The position numbers and the translations under genes were made by a program. A model generated the notes under the pieces. The model searched no databases. It was given only the letters and a program-made list of their open reading frames with translations, and was not told where the DNA came from. Positions 9,431 to 18,444 of a DNA stretch of 64,000 nt are shown here, one piece after another; within the stretch, counting starts at the first letter, position 1; the number at the start of each line of letters is the position of its first letter. Where the stretch lies: positions 310,001 to 374,000 of the forward strand of contig NZ_JACVOL010000001.1 in NCBI RefSeq assembly GCF_018882415.1. Reading direction: 5' to 3'. Origin of the DNA: Polynucleobacter sp. 86C-FISCH. Its GTDB lineage: Bacteria; Pseudomonadota; Gammaproteobacteria; Burkholderiales; Burkholderiaceae.

Positions 9431-9964
9431 ATGGCTCAAACACAGGCAATCCAGACCCCGCTCACTGCAATTGATCTCTATTGTAGGCAGGAAGCTGACA
9501 CTGCCTCTCTTGCGAAGCAGCTAGCCGCTAGTTTTGAGAAGTTTCTGACTAAGCAATCAGGCTCGCATCTCAATATCTCCCTAGAGGGCGATCTAGGTGC
9601 CGGTAAAACGACATTTGCCAGATACCTTATTCAGGCAATGGGTCATGAGGGCAAAGTGAAGAGTCCTACCTATACATTGTGTGAGCCTTATCCACTGCAA
9701 TTGAAAGATCAAGCAATCACCGTTCACCATTTTGACTTGTATCGCATGCGCGATCCACTGGAATGGCAAGAGGCAGGATTTGCTGAACACTTTGATGTTC
9801 CAGGAATTTGCCTCATTGAGTGGCCAGAAAAAGCGGAAGGTACTTTGCCAGGTTTTGATATTCAGATTCAGCTAGCAGCGGGCGCAGATGAAAACGAGCG
9901 CGCTATTAAGATCAATGCATTGACTCCATCTGGAGTAAATGCTTTAAAAGAGATTCGGCAATAG
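9431..9964 (+). CDS. tsaE: tRNA threonylcarbamoyladenosine biosynthesis ATPase TsaE
   Basis: A 177-aa P-loop ATPase that works with TsaB and TsaD to make t6A at position 37 of ANN-decoding tRNAs. Walker A is LEGDLGAGKTTF. SPTYTLCEPY and HHFDLYRMRDPLEWQEAG are the hallmark TsaE switch and catalytic segments, and LIEWPEKA follows. It is followed 17 nt later by the amidase gene, a common pairing in betaproteobacteria. Confidence 0.93.
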   Translation: MAQTQAIQTPLTAIDLYCRQEADTASLAKQLAASFEKFLTKQSGSHLNISLEGDLGAGKTTFARYLIQAMGHEGKVKSPTYTLCEPYPLQLKDQAITVHHFDLYRMRDPLEWQEAGFAEHFDVPGICLIEWPEKAEGTLPGFDIQIQLAAGADENERAIKINALTPSGVNALKEIRQ

Positions 9965-9981
9965 TTATTTGCTATTAATAC

Positions 9982-11328
9982 ATGAGTAATCAGAAAACCA
10001 ATCTCTCGAAAAGACAAACCCTCAAGACTTCAGCGAAGTTCTTGAGCTTTGCTTTATTGCTCACTGAGGTTGATATTGCCTGGGGCGCCAAGATATTGGG
10101 CGTGCGCGTATGGCCTTCTGAGGACTACACCCGCGTAACACTGGAATCTGATACGCCACTACCGATTACACAACAGATTCTGACCAATCCAGATCGCTTA
10201 GTGGTTGATGTACAGGGATTGGAACTCAACCCCACTCTCAAAGATTTAGTAGCTAAAGTAAAACCAAACGATCCTTATATCTCGCAAGTTCGAGTGGGGC
10301 AATTTCAGCCAGGAATAGTGCGTTTGGTGTTTGATCTCAAAGAACCCATTAAGCCGCAACTCTTTACGCTTGATCCAGTGGCTGAGTACAACTACCGCAT
10401 GGTGTTTGACTTGTACCCCACCACCCCACCGGATCCACTCATGGCTTTAGTGAGAAGCAGCGCTAAAAAAGAAACCGCTCTTGAGAAATCCAATGAAGAA
10501 GTGGATTTGATTGCGCAGTTCGCAACCAAAAAAGAAAAGGAGCTCGCCAAGGTTCCGGCAGCCCCTGTTGCTCAAGCCATACCCGAAACCAAAGAGTTGC
10601 CAGCACCAGCCAAATACAAGCGCTTGATCACCATTGCGATTGATCCCGGTCATGGCGGGGAAGATCCTGGTGCGATTGGTGCAGCAGGCTCCAAGGAAAA
10701 GCATGTCGTTTTAGCGATCGCCAAGCGTCTCAAAGACAAGATTGAAGGTGAAGCGTATATGCGCCCTTTCTTGACTAGGGATGGTGATTACTTTGTGCCT
10801 CTGCATGTCCGAGTACAAAAAGCACGCCGTGTTGAAGCAGATCTCTTTGTATCGATTCATGCAGATGCCTTCATTGAAAGAAATGCTAGAGGCGCTTCCG
10901 TCTTTGCACTCTCGCAAATGGGCGCTAGTAGTACCACTGCACGCTGGATGGCCAACAAAGAAAATGCTTCCGATCTGATTGGCGGCATCAATATCAAGAC
11001 ACAAGATAGGCAGGTTGCTAACTTACTATTAGATATGTCGACGACTGCCCAGATTAAAGATTCCTTGCAGGTGGGCAACTCCATCCTCAAGCAAATTGGT
11101 GGATTTGCAGCCCTACATAAACCGAAGGTAGAGCAAGCCAGTTTTGCGGTTTTAAAGGCCCCAGACATCCCCTCAATCCTCGTAGAAACCGCTTTTATTA
11201 GCAATCCTCAGGAAGAGGCCAGATTGAACGATGACAGCTACCAGGATCGCATTGCAGAGGCGATTTTGAGGGGAATTAAGGAGTATTTTTCCAAAAATCC
11301 ACCGGTCGCCAGACGGGTAAATTCATAA
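9982..11328 (+). CDS. amiC: N-acetylmuramoyl-L-alanine amidase, AmiC type
   Basis: A 448-aa exported zinc amidase that splits septal peptidoglycan during cell separation. Residues 1-35 form a positively charged signal region (SKRQTLKTSAKFLSFALLL), possibly a Tat-like signal. Residues about 38-135 are an AMIN targeting domain, and residues about 212-440 are the Amidase_3 catalytic domain with the zinc ligands in IAIDPGHGGEDPG, the EKHVV glutamate, FVSIHADAF and LVETAFISNPQEE. It ends 87 nt before tRNA-Lys. Confidence 0.9.
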   Translation: MSNQKTNLSKRQTLKTSAKFLSFALLLTEVDIAWGAKILGVRVWPSEDYTRVTLESDTPLPITQQILTNPDRLVVDVQGLELNPTLKDLVAKVKPNDPYISQVRVGQFQPGIVRLVFDLKEPIKPQLFTLDPVAEYNYRMVFDLYPTTPPDPLMALVRSSAKKETALEKSNEEVDLIAQFATKKEKELAKVPAAPVAQAIPETKELPAPAKYKRLITIAIDPGHGGEDPGAIGAAGSKEKHVVLAIAKRLKDKIEGEAYMRPFLTRDGDYFVPLHVRVQKARRVEADLFVSIHADAFIERNARGASVFALSQMGASSTTARWMANKENASDLIGGINIKTQDRQVANLLLDMSTTAQIKDSLQVGNSILKQIGGFAALHKPKVEQASFAVLKAPDIPSILVETAFISNPQEEARLNDDSYQDRIAEAILRGIKEYFSKNPPVARRVNS

Positions 11329-11393
11329 GCCACTTGTAACTACAAGGGCTGACGGGCAGACCCCGCAAACCCGAGGATGGCCTACAAACTTCT

Positions 11394-11402
11394 TGCTATA
11401 AT
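11394..11402 (+). promoter_or_regulatory. Extended -10 promoter of tRNA-Lys
   Basis: TGCTATAAT is an extended -10 element with a perfect TATAAT, ending 13 bp before the tRNA. No good -35 was found. Confidence 0.6.
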
Positions 11403-11415
11403 TTATGGCTTAACT

Positions 11416-11491
11416 GGGTCGGTAGCTCAGTCGGTAGAGCAGCGGACTTTTAATCCGTTGGTCGCGAGTTCGAATCTCGCCCGACCCACCA
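11416..11491 (+). tRNA. tRNA-Lys (anticodon TTT), intact; integration target
   Basis: 76 nt with acceptor GGGTCGG/CCGACCC, D-arm GCTCAGTCGGTAGAGC, anticodon loop CTTTTAA giving TTT, T-arm GCGAGTTCGAATCTCGC and an encoded CCA end. Its 3' half is duplicated exactly at 59633-59677, which identifies it as the attachment site of the ICE. Confidence 0.97.
11447..11491 (+). repeat. attL: 45-bp direct repeat in the tRNA-Lys 3' half
   Basis: Starts at CTTTTAATCCG in the anticodon loop and ends with the CCA. It is identical to 59633-59677. This copy keeps the tRNA whole, so the ICE regenerates the gene on insertion. Confidence 0.92.
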
Positions 11492-11499
11492 GTATCTAT

Positions 11500-11530
11500 A
11501 AGGCTCTCCGGTTCATAACCCGAGAGCCTT
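11500..11530 (+). terminator. Rho-independent terminator after tRNA-Lys
   Basis: AAGGCTCTC pairs with GAGAGCCTT, with an inner GGTT/AACC stem, followed by TCTCTTTCTT. It lies just inside the left end of the ICE, so the element supplies its own terminator for the tRNA. Confidence 0.8.
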
Positions 11531-11665
11531 TCTCTTTCTTATTAGACACTTTATTAGACAATTGTCTAATATACAGTGGTTAGGCCCATACAGCGCCTGG
11601 GCTCAGACCTCACATCCCAGTCCCACTTGGATACCAAACCCTAGAGTTTTGTCCTCATGAGAATC

Positions 11666-13000
11666 TTACTTATAAGCTGGCAGAATCATGGTTTTATTAA
11701 CCATTACATTAAAGGCAAAGCCTGGAGCAATAACTAGTGTTGGTGCAATATTTAAATTCTTGTTGACCATATTTGTGCCAACAGTATTTAACTGCGCTGA
11801 GGCGCTACCAGCAGCCTGGCTCCCAGCGCTAGCTGAATTTAACACGCTCGTGTTTTGAGGCTGGGACAGCTGCGCTGCAACCCCAAGCATACTCACGAGC
11901 ATTGCGCTACCAAAAATCCGGAAATAGTGATTGTCTACGGAGTCATAAAGACCTGATTGCCCTAAACCATCAGCACCGACCATTCCTTGCAAGTCAATGC
12001 TATTGCCGTTCGGGTAGATCAATCTGTTCCAAGCAACTAGAACCCTCTGTTGTCCATATGAAACAGAACTGCTGTATTGGCCAATAATCTTTGTACCTTG
12101 AGGTATTAAAACAATGTGCTCATTTCTGCTGTCGTAGACGGTTTGGCGCACCATAGCAGTTACTGTGCCCGGAAGATCGCTATTAATCCCCGCAGTAGTC
12201 ACTGCAGGGATCACACTTCCCGGAAAGAGCTCTTGCTTGCCCTGGGGCGCAGTAAGACCGCTTGTTAAGTAGCCATTCTCTGATTTTTTTTGGTCACCAA
12301 TAAAAGACAGATTTTGCGTTTGTGGATATACCCCATTCGGTCCTGCCCCACCGTTTGCATTTACAACGCTAGCCCTGGCAACCTCAGCTGCAATGTTATT
12401 CAAACGAGTGGGATCAGATAAGTCCGATCCTATTGAGGAAGAAGTGCGCTGAGGTGAAGTATCTGTTGAAGGTTGACCGCCACCCTGAGTAGTGGTGTTG
12501 ACGAAGGTTGCAGCATTTTTTGCGCTAAGAGCAGCTGCAAATCTGGCCTCTTCTACTTTAAAGCGTTGTTCTTCTTGCCAAGTCTGGTAGTTCTCAAAAG
12601 CTGTTTTTACTCCTGTAGTGGCTTGAGGAGTAGTTGCGCCAGCAACTGGGGAGCCATTCAAATTGCTAGGAGTTTTAGATGGGTTCGTGTCAGAAATTTC
12701 CTTTAATTTTTTTTCAAAAGCCCTTCGTTCCATCAAGTTGGTATCAGGCTCATTCTTGCCAGCCATATGCTTGGAAGCGTCGGCACCGCTAGCTGGGCCT
12801 GTAGGCTCATTACCCGAAGTCATGATTCCAATCATCATGCCCGTTACCAGTAGACCGATCAATACAAATGCCGCGGCTTTAAAGCGTTTAGACAGCCTGG
12901 CACCAAGTTCAGATGCAGGTGTTCGTAATAGAGGCGCTTTAGAGGGCGCTCCTACATCAGCGGTAAGTTTGTCATCACTAAAGAGGTCGTTTGAAGGCAT
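11666..13000 (-). CDS. trbI: Conjugal transfer protein TrbI (VirB10-like)
   Basis: A 444-aa bridge between inner and outer membrane in the type IV secretion core complex. One membrane segment lies at residues about 40-60 (AAFVLIGLLVTGMMIGIM), followed by a Pro/Thr/Ser-rich periplasmic linker and the TrbI/VirB10 domain from about residue 245 (ELFPGSVIPAV, VLIPQGTKIIGQY, LVAWNRLIYPNG, FRIFGSAMLVSML antenna region). It is the last gene of the trbF-trbG-trbI unit driven from the promoter-operator at 14702. Confidence 0.92.
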   Translation of the reverse strand: MPSNDLFSDDKLTADVGAPSKAPLLRTPASELGARLSKRFKAAAFVLIGLLVTGMMIGIMTSGNEPTGPASGADASKHMAGKNEPDTNLMERRAFEKKLKEISDTNPSKTPSNLNGSPVAGATTPQATTGVKTAFENYQTWQEEQRFKVEEARFAAALSAKNAATFVNTTTQGGGQPSTDTSPQRTSSSIGSDLSDPTRLNNIAAEVARASVVNANGGAGPNGVYPQTQNLSFIGDQKKSENGYLTSGLTAPQGKQELFPGSVIPAVTTAGINSDLPGTVTAMVRQTVYDSRNEHIVLIPQGTKIIGQYSSSVSYGQQRVLVAWNRLIYPNGNSIDLQGMVGADGLGQSGLYDSVDNHYFRIFGSAMLVSMLGVAAQLSQPQNTSVLNSASAGSQAAGSASAQLNTVGTNMVNKNLNIAPTLVIAPGFAFNVMVNKTMILPAYK

Positions 13001-13026
13001 GGTATCTGATGTTTTGTGAGGTGTAT

Positions 13027-13992
13027 TTACTGTGTATTGCGCGCGCAGGTTACCGACCGATTTCCATCCTTGTTTCCTACAATTAGTTTTAATTTGCTTG
13101 GGGTACCATCCACTACAAAGTAGCCTTTTGTTGGATCGTAGCGATGGTTAATTAATTCGGTCGATCCTGTGGAGATATTAAAAATAGCTGGGGCATCGCC
13201 ATTTTTCATTGATGCCGGCATCTGAAGATAGAGGTGGCCATTCCCAGAAAATACTCGGCTGGGCATAAAGTCATCACCGCCACTACTATCGCAACTATAG
13301 TTAAAGTCAAGATTAGCTGGATCAATCTTTCCTGGTGCCAAAGAGCGTGATAACTCTTCATTTTCGTTGTGATTAAAGTGCGTAGTCATTTCTGCTGCAT
13401 CATAAAAACCAACTTGTGGTTGGTACTTTGTGGCACTCGACTCCAAAATAAGGTAATAGACGCGCTGGCGGTTGGTACTCACCACTAAATTGGTTCCAAT
13501 GCCAGATTCGGTTGGCTTAATAATGACGATTGGACTATCGCCCGCTTGGGATGTTTGTACAAGCCATCGCACCGAATCACCGATGCTCAAATTATTAATT
13601 TTTTCACCAGGCATCAAGGTCACCACGCAAATATGTAGAGGCGCACATGTAACCGTTGGTTGTGATTGACCGTAAGGAAAGAGTACCCTGCCCTCGCCGG
13701 CTGCCAACCCTTGTGCGGGTTTAGCTCGCGAAGTTAAAGGTCTAGCCTTTAAACCCGTCTCTATTGGCATGGACTGCACAGGCGGTTCTATGGTGGCTGA
13801 TGGATGGGTTGCGGATTGCGTTTGTCCTGGCGCCACCGCTGGGGCGGTCTCGGGAGATGCTTTAACAACGCTAAGATCTGGCACTTTTGGGGCAACAGGG
13901 TTGTTTGCACTTGCTCCAGTCACCGCGAAAACTAATGCAATACAAGCAACTGCAATTGCGGTGCGGCGATTTATATTGATGATTATGTTCAT
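13027..13992 (-). CDS. trbG: Conjugal transfer protein TrbG (VirB9-like)
   Basis: A 321-aa outer-membrane core component that binds the VirB10 homologue. An N-terminal signal peptide (TAIAVACIALVFAVTGASA, cut near residue 29) precedes a Pro-rich stretch. The N-terminal VirB9 domain contains ICVVTLMPGEKINNLSIGDSVRW. The C-terminal domain contains LDFNYSCDSSGG, SRVFSGNGHLYLQMPA and YDPTKGYFVVDG. It starts 10 nt after the trbF stop. Confidence 0.9.
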   Translation of the reverse strand: MNIIININRRTAIAVACIALVFAVTGASANNPVAPKVPDLSVVKASPETAPAVAPGQTQSATHPSATIEPPVQSMPIETGLKARPLTSRAKPAQGLAAGEGRVLFPYGQSQPTVTCAPLHICVVTLMPGEKINNLSIGDSVRWLVQTSQAGDSPIVIIKPTESGIGTNLVVSTNRQRVYYLILESSATKYQPQVGFYDAAEMTTHFNHNENEELSRSLAPGKIDPANLDFNYSCDSSGGDDFMPSRVFSGNGHLYLQMPASMKNGDAPAIFNISTGSTELINHRYDPTKGYFVVDGTPSKLKLIVGNKDGNRSVTCARNTQ

Positions 13993-14002
13993 ATGCGTCT
14001 AA

Positions 14003-14674
14003 TTAACTCTTAGGTGTAAGAATTTGGGTCCACGAAACAGTTTGTAAAAAAATTCCAAGGGGGTTGGCCAAGATAACTTCTGGGGTTTTAGCTAGAGCAG
14101 GATCGATACCTGTGGTGACATTAGCTTTCCAATGTATTGGAGCTTGGGGCTGGCCATCGATAGTGGTAACTTCATTCCAGTTGATTTCAAAAGTATCTTT
14201 ACTGATTGGCAAAACACTGGTGATGTGTACGTTGACAGTCTTGCCGCCAAAAGGTGGGTTTGCCGAGTACTCAGTAGTCAAGAACTGTGCTACCTGATTA
14301 CTAGCCATCGCATATGTTCTATTAATTAAAGTTTTTTGAGCGGCCGCATCAGGCAAGACCGTTCTGGCACTCCAAAGCCAGTTTGCTACCTGAGCAACAA
14401 GTACGCGCTGTTCTACAGATTTGGTGGATGGCTGCGCTAAAGCAATGGGACTGCCCAAAGTATCAAGAGTCACTACCATCGGCTCAATGTGCGATCTTGA
14501 CCCCATATAAATCACGCCAGCAACAGCTGCGAGGGTAATGCCGGCGGAAATAAGAGCGAAAACTCGCCAATGATGCGCTCTCGTTAGCAAATCACCATAA
14601 CGCTCATCCCACTCTCGGCGAGCATTTAAGTATGGGTTGGCGATGGCGCCTTGAGTTGAAGATTTCTTAGTCAT
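14003..14674 (-). CDS. trbF: Conjugal transfer protein TrbF (VirB8-like)
   Basis: A 223-aa inner-membrane scaffold protein of the secretion channel. A short cytoplasmic part (NPYLNARREWDERYGDLL) is followed by a membrane segment (VFALISAGITLAAVAGVIYMG) and the NTF2-like periplasmic domain (ANWLWSARTV, FLTTEYSANPP). An earlier in-frame GTG at 14722 lies inside the repeated promoter-operator, so ATG at 14674 (MTKKSSTQ) is taken as the start. Confidence 0.9.
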   Translation of the reverse strand: MTKKSSTQGAIANPYLNARREWDERYGDLLTRAHHWRVFALISAGITLAAVAGVIYMGSRSHIEPMVVTLDTLGSPIALAQPSTKSVEQRVLVAQVANWLWSARTVLPDAAAQKTLINRTYAMASNQVAQFLTTEYSANPPFGGKTVNVHITSVLPISKDTFEINWNEVTTIDGQPQAPIHWKANVTTGIDPALAKTPEVILANPLGIFLQTVSWTQILTPKS

Positions 14675-14701
14675 CCTAGGTAGTCCAAAAGTGGTTCTAC
14701 C

Positions 14702-14725
14702 TATAATGCGCGGGGTGTTCACCCC
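14702..14725 (-). promoter_or_regulatory. ICE promoter-operator copy 1, before trbF
   Basis: Minus-strand GGGGTGAACACCCCGCGCATTATA: a perfect GGGGTG-AA-CACCCC palindrome containing GTGAAC as a possible -35, followed after 17 bp by TAGAAC as a possible -10. It gives trbFGI its own start after the cargo gene at 14757. Confidence 0.75.
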
Positions 14726-14756
14726 TCCTACTATTGATGTTGGGGAGGAGGAGCGC

Positions 14757-15671
14757 TTAAAGTCCTAGCTTATGTTGAAGTGGCGCTCGATGATCGTGTA
14801 TGCGCGTAATCGAGTACTCCATCTTCAGTCCATTATCAGTAATGGTTTGGACGCGTCGTAAATCCACAACCAATACATCCCCCTTGCCAAACCGTTCGGC
14901 ACCAGAATTAATCTTTTCGATGAAAACAGGGTCGGCGATCTCCGCAAAAAAAGTGCCGCTACCATCACTAAAACGCCACTTGTTATCATCCTTAAACGCA
15001 ATCGACTCAATTTGTAGCAGGATATTTTCCGCAATTGAATCAGATACGACATCAGCATCGGATTCAGGGACCTCGAACCACTGAGCCTCCTGCTTGCGAA
15101 TTACTTCGGTCGTTGATCCATCCTTACCTGATGCAAAGATATCAATTCCGTCGCGCTCAAGAGGTTTGACAACACTAGCCAGAGCTTTTCTCACTACGCG
15201 GCTTTGATAAAGTTTTCCCGCAACGAGGTCAACTTCGAAGGTTTCTGAGATTGCTTCTTCGGCAACCTCAAAAATCACATGATCGCCACTGGTTTGGATG
15301 GACGATGGCTTTCGTCCACGCAACCACTTGATGACACCAATAAGCCCCGCTCCTGGGACACCTATTAGCCCTAGGGCTTCAAGAATGGACTTAAGGTTTG
15401 AAATCGCAGAAGCTTCTGGACCTGACAAAATTGAAACGATCTGATCTGTAATGCTTTGAATGGCAATTAAATCAACGCCGAATGAACCGCCTTTGAAGTT
15501 GCCTTGGACGTTAACTTTGACGTTACCGGAATTTGGAAAAGCAACCTTATTAGCCTCCTCGAGCATATTAGAGAGCGCAATTAGGGCTGGCGCGAGCTCC
15601 CGTATATCCATTTGGTGGCTATTTAATGCTGGCCCATCATATTTAATTGAGAAGTGAACTGTAGTACTCAT
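14757..15671 (-). CDS. Uncharacterised 304-aa cargo protein inside the trb cluster
   Basis: Not recognised as a transfer component. Seen: MSTTVHFSIKYDGP start, HQMDIRELAPALIAL, a Gly-rich segment FKGGSFGVDL, one hydrophobic hairpin-like stretch near residues 90-115 (LGLIGVPGAGLIGVIKWL), and a C-terminal part rich in beta-strand patterning (KWRFSDGSGTFFAEI, LVVDLRRVQTI). The stop of trbL and its follower gene lie upstream, and trbF has a separate promoter downstream, so the gene looks inserted between trb units. Similar hypothetical proteins occur in accessory islands, from memory. A defence or stress role is possible but unsupported. Confidence 0.6.
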   Translation of the reverse strand: MSTTVHFSIKYDGPALNSHQMDIRELAPALIALSNMLEEANKVAFPNSGNVKVNVQGNFKGGSFGVDLIAIQSITDQIVSILSGPEASAISNLKSILEALGLIGVPGAGLIGVIKWLRGRKPSSIQTSGDHVIFEVAEEAISETFEVDLVAGKLYQSRVVRKALASVVKPLERDGIDIFASGKDGSTTEVIRKQEAQWFEVPESDADVVSDSIAENILLQIESIAFKDDNKWRFSDGSGTFFAEIADPVFIEKINSGAERFGKGDVLVVDLRRVQTITDNGLKMEYSITRIHDHRAPLQHKLGL

Positions 15672-15829
15672 GCAAGTAATTATACGGATCGAATGACTGT
15701 ACCAACGACGAAATTATTTTTTGGTAGGAGGGTAATTACTAATGCATAAATTATTGTCATGTCAACAAAATACATAGATGAAACGTTATTAAAGTAAGAG
15801 CTAACGATGACTAAGAAAAGGAAATTATC

Positions 15830-15991
15830 ATGAGCATCTATCTAAAATTATTAATTGCTTTGATTGTGGCTGGCTTGGGTTACGGGGGCTATTATAGTTA
15901 CTCAAAATACGAAGACAAGCAAGAGGTGCAAAAGGCAAAAGATGTTAAGGAAAGAATAATGAACGGAACATTATCCAAAGGTATTTATTAG
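15830..15991 (+). CDS. Tiny single-span membrane protein (53 aa)
   Basis: ATG at 15830 follows an AAAGGA ribosome binding site at 7-nt spacing. The product is one hydrophobic helix (LKLLIALIVAGLGYGGYY) and a charged tail (KYEDKQEVQKAKDVKERI). A strong terminator follows at 16014. It is divergent from the 304-aa cargo gene and runs against the trb operon, so the pair forms a self-contained insert. Function unknown; a single hydrophobic span with a charged tail also fits a small toxin or a modulator peptide. Confidence 0.6.
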   Translation: MSIYLKLLIALIVAGLGYGGYYSYSKYEDKQEVQKAKDVKERIMNGTLSKGIY

Positions 15992-16013
15992 GCGCTACCA
16001 TAATGATATTTAG

Positions 16014-16033
16014 AGGCAGCCATATGGCTGCCT
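16014..16033 (+). terminator. Rho-independent terminator of the 53-aa gene
   Basis: AGGCAGCC-ATAT-GGCTGCCT palindrome followed by TTTTCTATTT, 22 nt after the stop codon. Confidence 0.8.
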
Positions 16034-16037
16034 TTTT

Positions 16038-16415
16038 CTATTTGAAAATTTCTTTTTTATCGGAAAGTTTTGGGTAGTTCTCCAACTTAAAGAAACCGTT
16101 TCGAATCTGCGAGTAAGTTCTAAATTGCGGTGGCCAGTTTTCTACAGAACCCTTTGGCATCGCCAGGTAAAGCCAAAAGGCTAGGCCCCAAAAAATGAAC
16201 GTAATCATTAGGCAACTAAAAGCCAGAAAGTAACTAAAGGGTGGCACCAAGTTCACAACGCCAATACAAAAAAACAACCCGAAAACTCCATTGGCAAGCG
16301 AGAGTAGCTGGAGTTTTCTTACTGACATTGGCTTTTGTGTAGCAACATCATTTTGTGTTTTAACTGCTTGTTTAAATAGCGTCATTGCCGCTTTAAATTC
16401 TTTAGAAATAAACAT
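16038..16415 (-). CDS. Small membrane protein after trbL, function unknown
   Basis: 125 aa with a basic amphipathic N terminus (FKAAMTLFKQAVKTQ), two membrane helices (LLSLANGVFGLFFCIGVVNLV and YFLAFSCLMITFIFWGLAFWLYL) and a soluble tail. A good ribosome binding site (AGGAG) precedes the ATG, 19 nt after the trbL stop, so it is the end of the trbJ-trbL unit. It may be an entry-exclusion-like or channel-associated protein, by position only. Confidence 0.6.
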   Translation of the reverse strand: MFISKEFKAAMTLFKQAVKTQNDVATQKPMSVRKLQLLSLANGVFGLFFCIGVVNLVPPFSYFLAFSCLMITFIFWGLAFWLYLAMPKGSVENWPPQFRTYSQIRNGFFKLENYPKLSDKKEIFK

Positions 16416-16434
16416 CTCATCTCCTGATGGAAAA

Positions 16435-17712
16435 TTAACCGCCGTGATTGCCGCTGTTGATATCTACGCCAGCGCCCGTTTGGCCTTCATGCGAAGCCAT
16501 GCCCCCTAAACCTTGATTTAGTCTATCCATTCCACTTCCAAAGGTACTGGCGCTTCTACTTTGGTTTGGTGCGCTTGGTGCACCGCCTATTGAATCGGGA
16601 CCCAGGCCTGTACCCGGAGTATTGGAGGGTGAGGTTAAGGAACTTAACCCAGACATGCTATCGACACCACTAGTGGTGCCTGGGATGCTCGTTAGTTGCG
16701 TAAGTCGCTCAAGCGCAGCCTTACCTCCAGCGGAAGCCCCCATGGCTGCTCCACCTGCCGCCATAGCTGCGCCCGCTACAGCACCACCTGCAGCCATTCC
16801 TGCTCCAGCAATCCCGCCAAGGGATGTACTAACTGATCCACTCAGCATTCCCGATGCCATTGCCGGAATTTGGAGACAAAGGATTCCATAAATAAGGATG
16901 CTGAAGGAAAGGCCCAGGACTCCAGCTGGTCGCTGGTCGCTGGTCGCCGTTAATGTTTGTATGCTTGCAATAGCTACATCACTAATTTTTGGGCCTAGGC
17001 TAGCCATAGCAAAAATGAACATCAACTTAACGCCGATGGAAATTAAGTACGAAGGGTATTTTTCTGCAATGGATTTTGTTGCTGGAGAGCCAAAAAAACC
17101 GAGCATTACTACACCAATAGGCGCAATGATGGCCAATTCCACTTGAGTTAATAAAAGTTGAAGAGCGATGATCGCAAAACCAGCTAACGCGCACATTGCG
17201 GCAATAACTAAGCCAAAACCCAATATGATGTCATTACCTATACTAGTAATACTCCCCGACGCTAGATTTTTCCAAACGCCTAGCATTGCATCAGCAAGAT
17301 CAACTCCAAGCCCCATCATTTGGGATGGACTGGTAACTACAGTACCACTTGCACCAGCAAACCCCCTGCCCATCACCATGAAGGTGTCAGTTACCTGGGG
17401 AACCCATGTAGGTGCTAGGCCAATAATCGTAAAGAAAAAGGCCAGCCAAAAAATTTTGATGATTAACTTTCCGACTAGGGCTGATATATCAAGCCCTTCA
17501 AAAATCAAGCTCTGAACCGCCCAGAACGAAAGTGATAGCGGGGACAGGCCTGCAAAAATCAGAAAAGCATAACCTTGCGCAACCTTCATCCACCCTGCAG
17601 TGGCACCTACGTATGTTTGTAAAATTCCATCCAGGAGGCCGATGGCCATTACATTTGTACTGAGTCCAATCAAAATAAAAAACGCTAGCGTTGCTTGTAT
17701 TTTATTTTTCAT
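16435..17712 (-). CDS. trbL: Conjugal transfer protein TrbL (VirB6-like)
   Basis: A 425-aa polytopic inner-membrane protein that lines the translocation path. Signal-like start (FFILIGLSTNVMA), then about six membrane helices between residues 35 and 310, and a Gly/Ser/Ala-rich soluble C-terminal tail (AGAGMAAGGAVAGAAMAAGG) typical of TrbL. TTG ATG at the start: the ATG at 17712 overlaps the trbJ stop by one base (TGATG). Confidence 0.9.
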   Translation of the reverse strand: MKNKIQATLAFFILIGLSTNVMAIGLLDGILQTYVGATAGWMKVAQGYAFLIFAGLSPLSLSFWAVQSLIFEGLDISALVGKLIIKIFWLAFFFTIIGLAPTWVPQVTDTFMVMGRGFAGASGTVVTSPSQMMGLGVDLADAMLGVWKNLASGSITSIGNDIILGFGLVIAAMCALAGFAIIALQLLLTQVELAIIAPIGVVMLGFFGSPATKSIAEKYPSYLISIGVKLMFIFAMASLGPKISDVAIASIQTLTATSDQRPAGVLGLSFSILIYGILCLQIPAMASGMLSGSVSTSLGGIAGAGMAAGGAVAGAAMAAGGAAMGASAGGKAALERLTQLTSIPGTTSGVDSMSGLSSLTSPSNTPGTGLGPDSIGGAPSAPNQSRSASTFGSGMDRLNQGLGGMASHEGQTGAGVDINSGNHGG

Positions 17713-18419
17713 CAATAAACACCTTTAGCAAGCGACCCATTGAGAACACGGGAACGTATGTTGTTGTCATTAACGTCCTTGGCTTGATCTGCTGCCATTT
17801 TGTCAAGCATCACTTGAGATGTTGATTGAATTGTTTGATGAAGCGCTGCAATTTGATTGGCTTGTAACGCTGCAATTTGATTGGCAGCTTGAATGGCTTG
17901 TAATTGACCGACGGCGGACTGACTGGCTCCCTGCGCCATCTCAACACCAGAACTTGTTAATCTAAAAATTTCACCAGACTTGTTATAAACCTGCATCACA
18001 CCAGCCATTTGAGACTGGTTATTACTAACCCAACCTTGAAGCTTTTGTTGATAGTTTGTAATGACACCCGTTGGGTCTCCAAAGGCGGACTTAATCTGAG
18101 CCGCTGTTGACATTGACTTATACGCTAACCCCTGCGCCTGACCAATAATGGAAGTCATCTCATTAATTGGGCCAGATACCGTATTCCATGCATTTTGTCC
18201 AAGTGATTGAAGATTCTTAGCGCCTTGCGAAACCATCTGCAACTGAGCCTGTACTTGCTGTATTTGCTGCTGAAGCTGGGCGGAAAGTTCGGCTTGTTGA
18301 ACGATTTGCATTCCTACAGAGGCTTGCCAAGCCATAGCCTCTGAAAATGGTAAGCAACCAGTCAAGCCAAAAATTAGCGCTGAGCGCATCCATACCCTGC
18401 GGGCGTTCTCATTAACCAT
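17712..18419 (-). CDS. trbJ: Conjugal transfer protein TrbJ (VirB5-like)
   Basis: 235-aa exported minor pilus component. A signal peptide (MRSALIFGLTGCLPFSEAMA) precedes a long Gln-rich coiled coil (LSAQLQQQIQQVQAQLQMVSQG) and alpha-helical repeats (ANQIAALQANQIAALHQTI). ATG at 18419 has GGAG 6 nt upstream; the earlier TTG does not. A copy of the ICE promoter-operator lies directly upstream. Confidence 0.88.
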   Translation of the reverse strand: MVNENARRVWMRSALIFGLTGCLPFSEAMAWQASVGMQIVQQAELSAQLQQQIQQVQAQLQMVSQGAKNLQSLGQNAWNTVSGPINEMTSIIGQAQGLAYKSMSTAAQIKSAFGDPTGVITNYQQKLQGWVSNNQSQMAGVMQVYNKSGEIFRLTSSGVEMAQGASQSAVGQLQAIQAANQIAALQANQIAALHQTIQSTSQVMLDKMAADQAKDVNDNNIRSRVLNGSLAKGVY

Positions 18420-18444
18420 AGGTTTCTCCAAAAAGGGCTCTACC

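Noticed and set aside
11377..11583. A 68-aa frame over tRNA-Lys
   Set aside because: It runs through the tRNA and its terminator.
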